From Candidatus Limnocylindria bacterium (GTDB taxonomy: Bacteria > Chloroflexota > Limnocylindria > QHBO01), in assembly GCA_030146365.1 (NCBI GenBank), contig JASLBU010000279.1, forward strand, positions 1-6,142: DNA of 6,142 nucleotides, in the 5' to 3' direction. Below are positions 5,927-6,142 of this stretch, piece by piece. Under the pieces are notes generated by a model that saw only the letters and a list, made by a program, of their open reading frames with translations, was not told the DNA's origin and made no database searches. Position 1 is the stretch's first letter, and each line of letters starts with the position of its first letter. Both the position numbers and the translations under genes were made by a program.

Positions 5927-6136
5927 ATGAGTGATGCGCGACAAAGCCCGATCCCGCAGGACCGGGTGGACGAAAACATGGATAACGCCCAGCTTGCCGC
6001 TGATGACCAGCGGCAGGCGGCCGAGCAGGAGCGGTACATCCGCGGCCAGGGTGGCGGTGACCTACCCGGCACGAACCCGGAGGAGCAGCCCGGCATCCCG
6101 GATGAGCCGACCAGTCCGGCAGAGGGCGGCGACTGA
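5927..6136 (+). CDS. Small acidic, probably disordered protein of unknown function
   Basis: A 69-residue hydrophilic protein that I do not recognise. The middle (about 18-40: MDNAQLAADDQRQAAEQER) is rich in Gln, Ala and charged residues and may be helical. The tail (about 41-69) has Gly, Pro and Glu in abundance (GTNPEEQPGIPDEPTSPAEG) and is surely flexible. There is no signal peptide, membrane span or Cys. It is separated from the upstream gene by a terminator, so it should have its own promoter. No clear ribosome binding site precedes the ATG; an internal ATG at 5978 would give a 52-residue form. Coding status rests on composition, codon use (mostly G/C third bases) and a complete frame that fits the gap; it could be spurious. 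Confidence 0.6.
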   Translation: MSDARQSPIPQDRVDENMDNAQLAADDQRQAAEQERYIRGQGGGDLPGTNPEEQPGIPDEPTSPAEGGD

Positions 6137-6142
6137 CACCCC

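Noticed and set aside
5779..5934. Small plus-strand frame starting MVRRHGRRCFRSLL with a vaguely signal-peptide-like start
   Set aside because: No ribosome binding site, weak hydrophobic core, poor coding character, and it overlaps the promoter area and start of the 69-residue gene.
4352..5944. Long minus-strand open frame antisense to the PxKF gene (530 codons)
   Set aside because: Composition is Arg/Val/Gly-rich with no recognisable motif, and the opposite strand encodes an intact secreted protein with signal peptide and terminator.

Overview
The window is GC-rich bacterial DNA (third codon positions mostly G or C) and looks chromosomal. The gene content is an IMPase-type histidinol-phosphatase tail, a LuxR/NarL-type two-component pair, and a secreted multi-domain protein ending in a PxKF domain. 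This would fit a high-GC Chloroflexota or Actinomycetota lineage. That assignment is inferred from gene types and GC content, not from any marker gene. No phage, IS element, CRISPR array, tRNA or rRNA is visible.

Left part (1-2356, + strand): a tightly packed operon. The 3' end of an inositol-monophosphatase-family gene overlaps by 4 bp (ATGA) a polytopic sensor histidine kinase. The kinase overlaps by 11 bp a NarL-type response regulator, whose GTG start is fixed by a perfect AAGGAGG ribosome binding site.

Middle (2363-3270, - strand): two small genes coupled by another ATGA overlap. The first encodes a soluble protein with a GRAM/bacterial-PH-like core. The second is an unrecognised protein with a disordered N-terminus, a helical middle and a basic C-terminal tail. 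They converge on the response regulator with only 6 bp between the two stop codons. A short dyad there carries both stop codons in its arms.

Divergent control region (about 3271-3538): this is the most interesting non-coding stretch. It holds two 22-bp dyads of the form GTAC(G/T)GA-N8-TCCGTAC, a third degenerate copy with the same 8-bp spacing, and an extra half-site. These lie between the minus-strand pair and the large plus-strand gene, so one regulator may control both. An ECF-sigma-like promoter candidate overlaps the copy nearest the large gene.

Right part (3539-6142, + strand): a 725-residue secreted protein with a signal peptide, an N-terminal beta-rich domain, a Gly/Asp linker, four to five Ig-like repeats and a C-terminal PxKF domain. 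It is followed 20 bp later by a strong 16-bp-stem terminator hairpin. After a roughly 150-bp gap comes a separate 69-residue acidic, Pro/Gln-rich, probably disordered protein, close to the right edge.

Possible links: the two-component system has no obvious adjacent target apart from the divergent region. A connection between it and the duplicated dyads is a hypothesis only.
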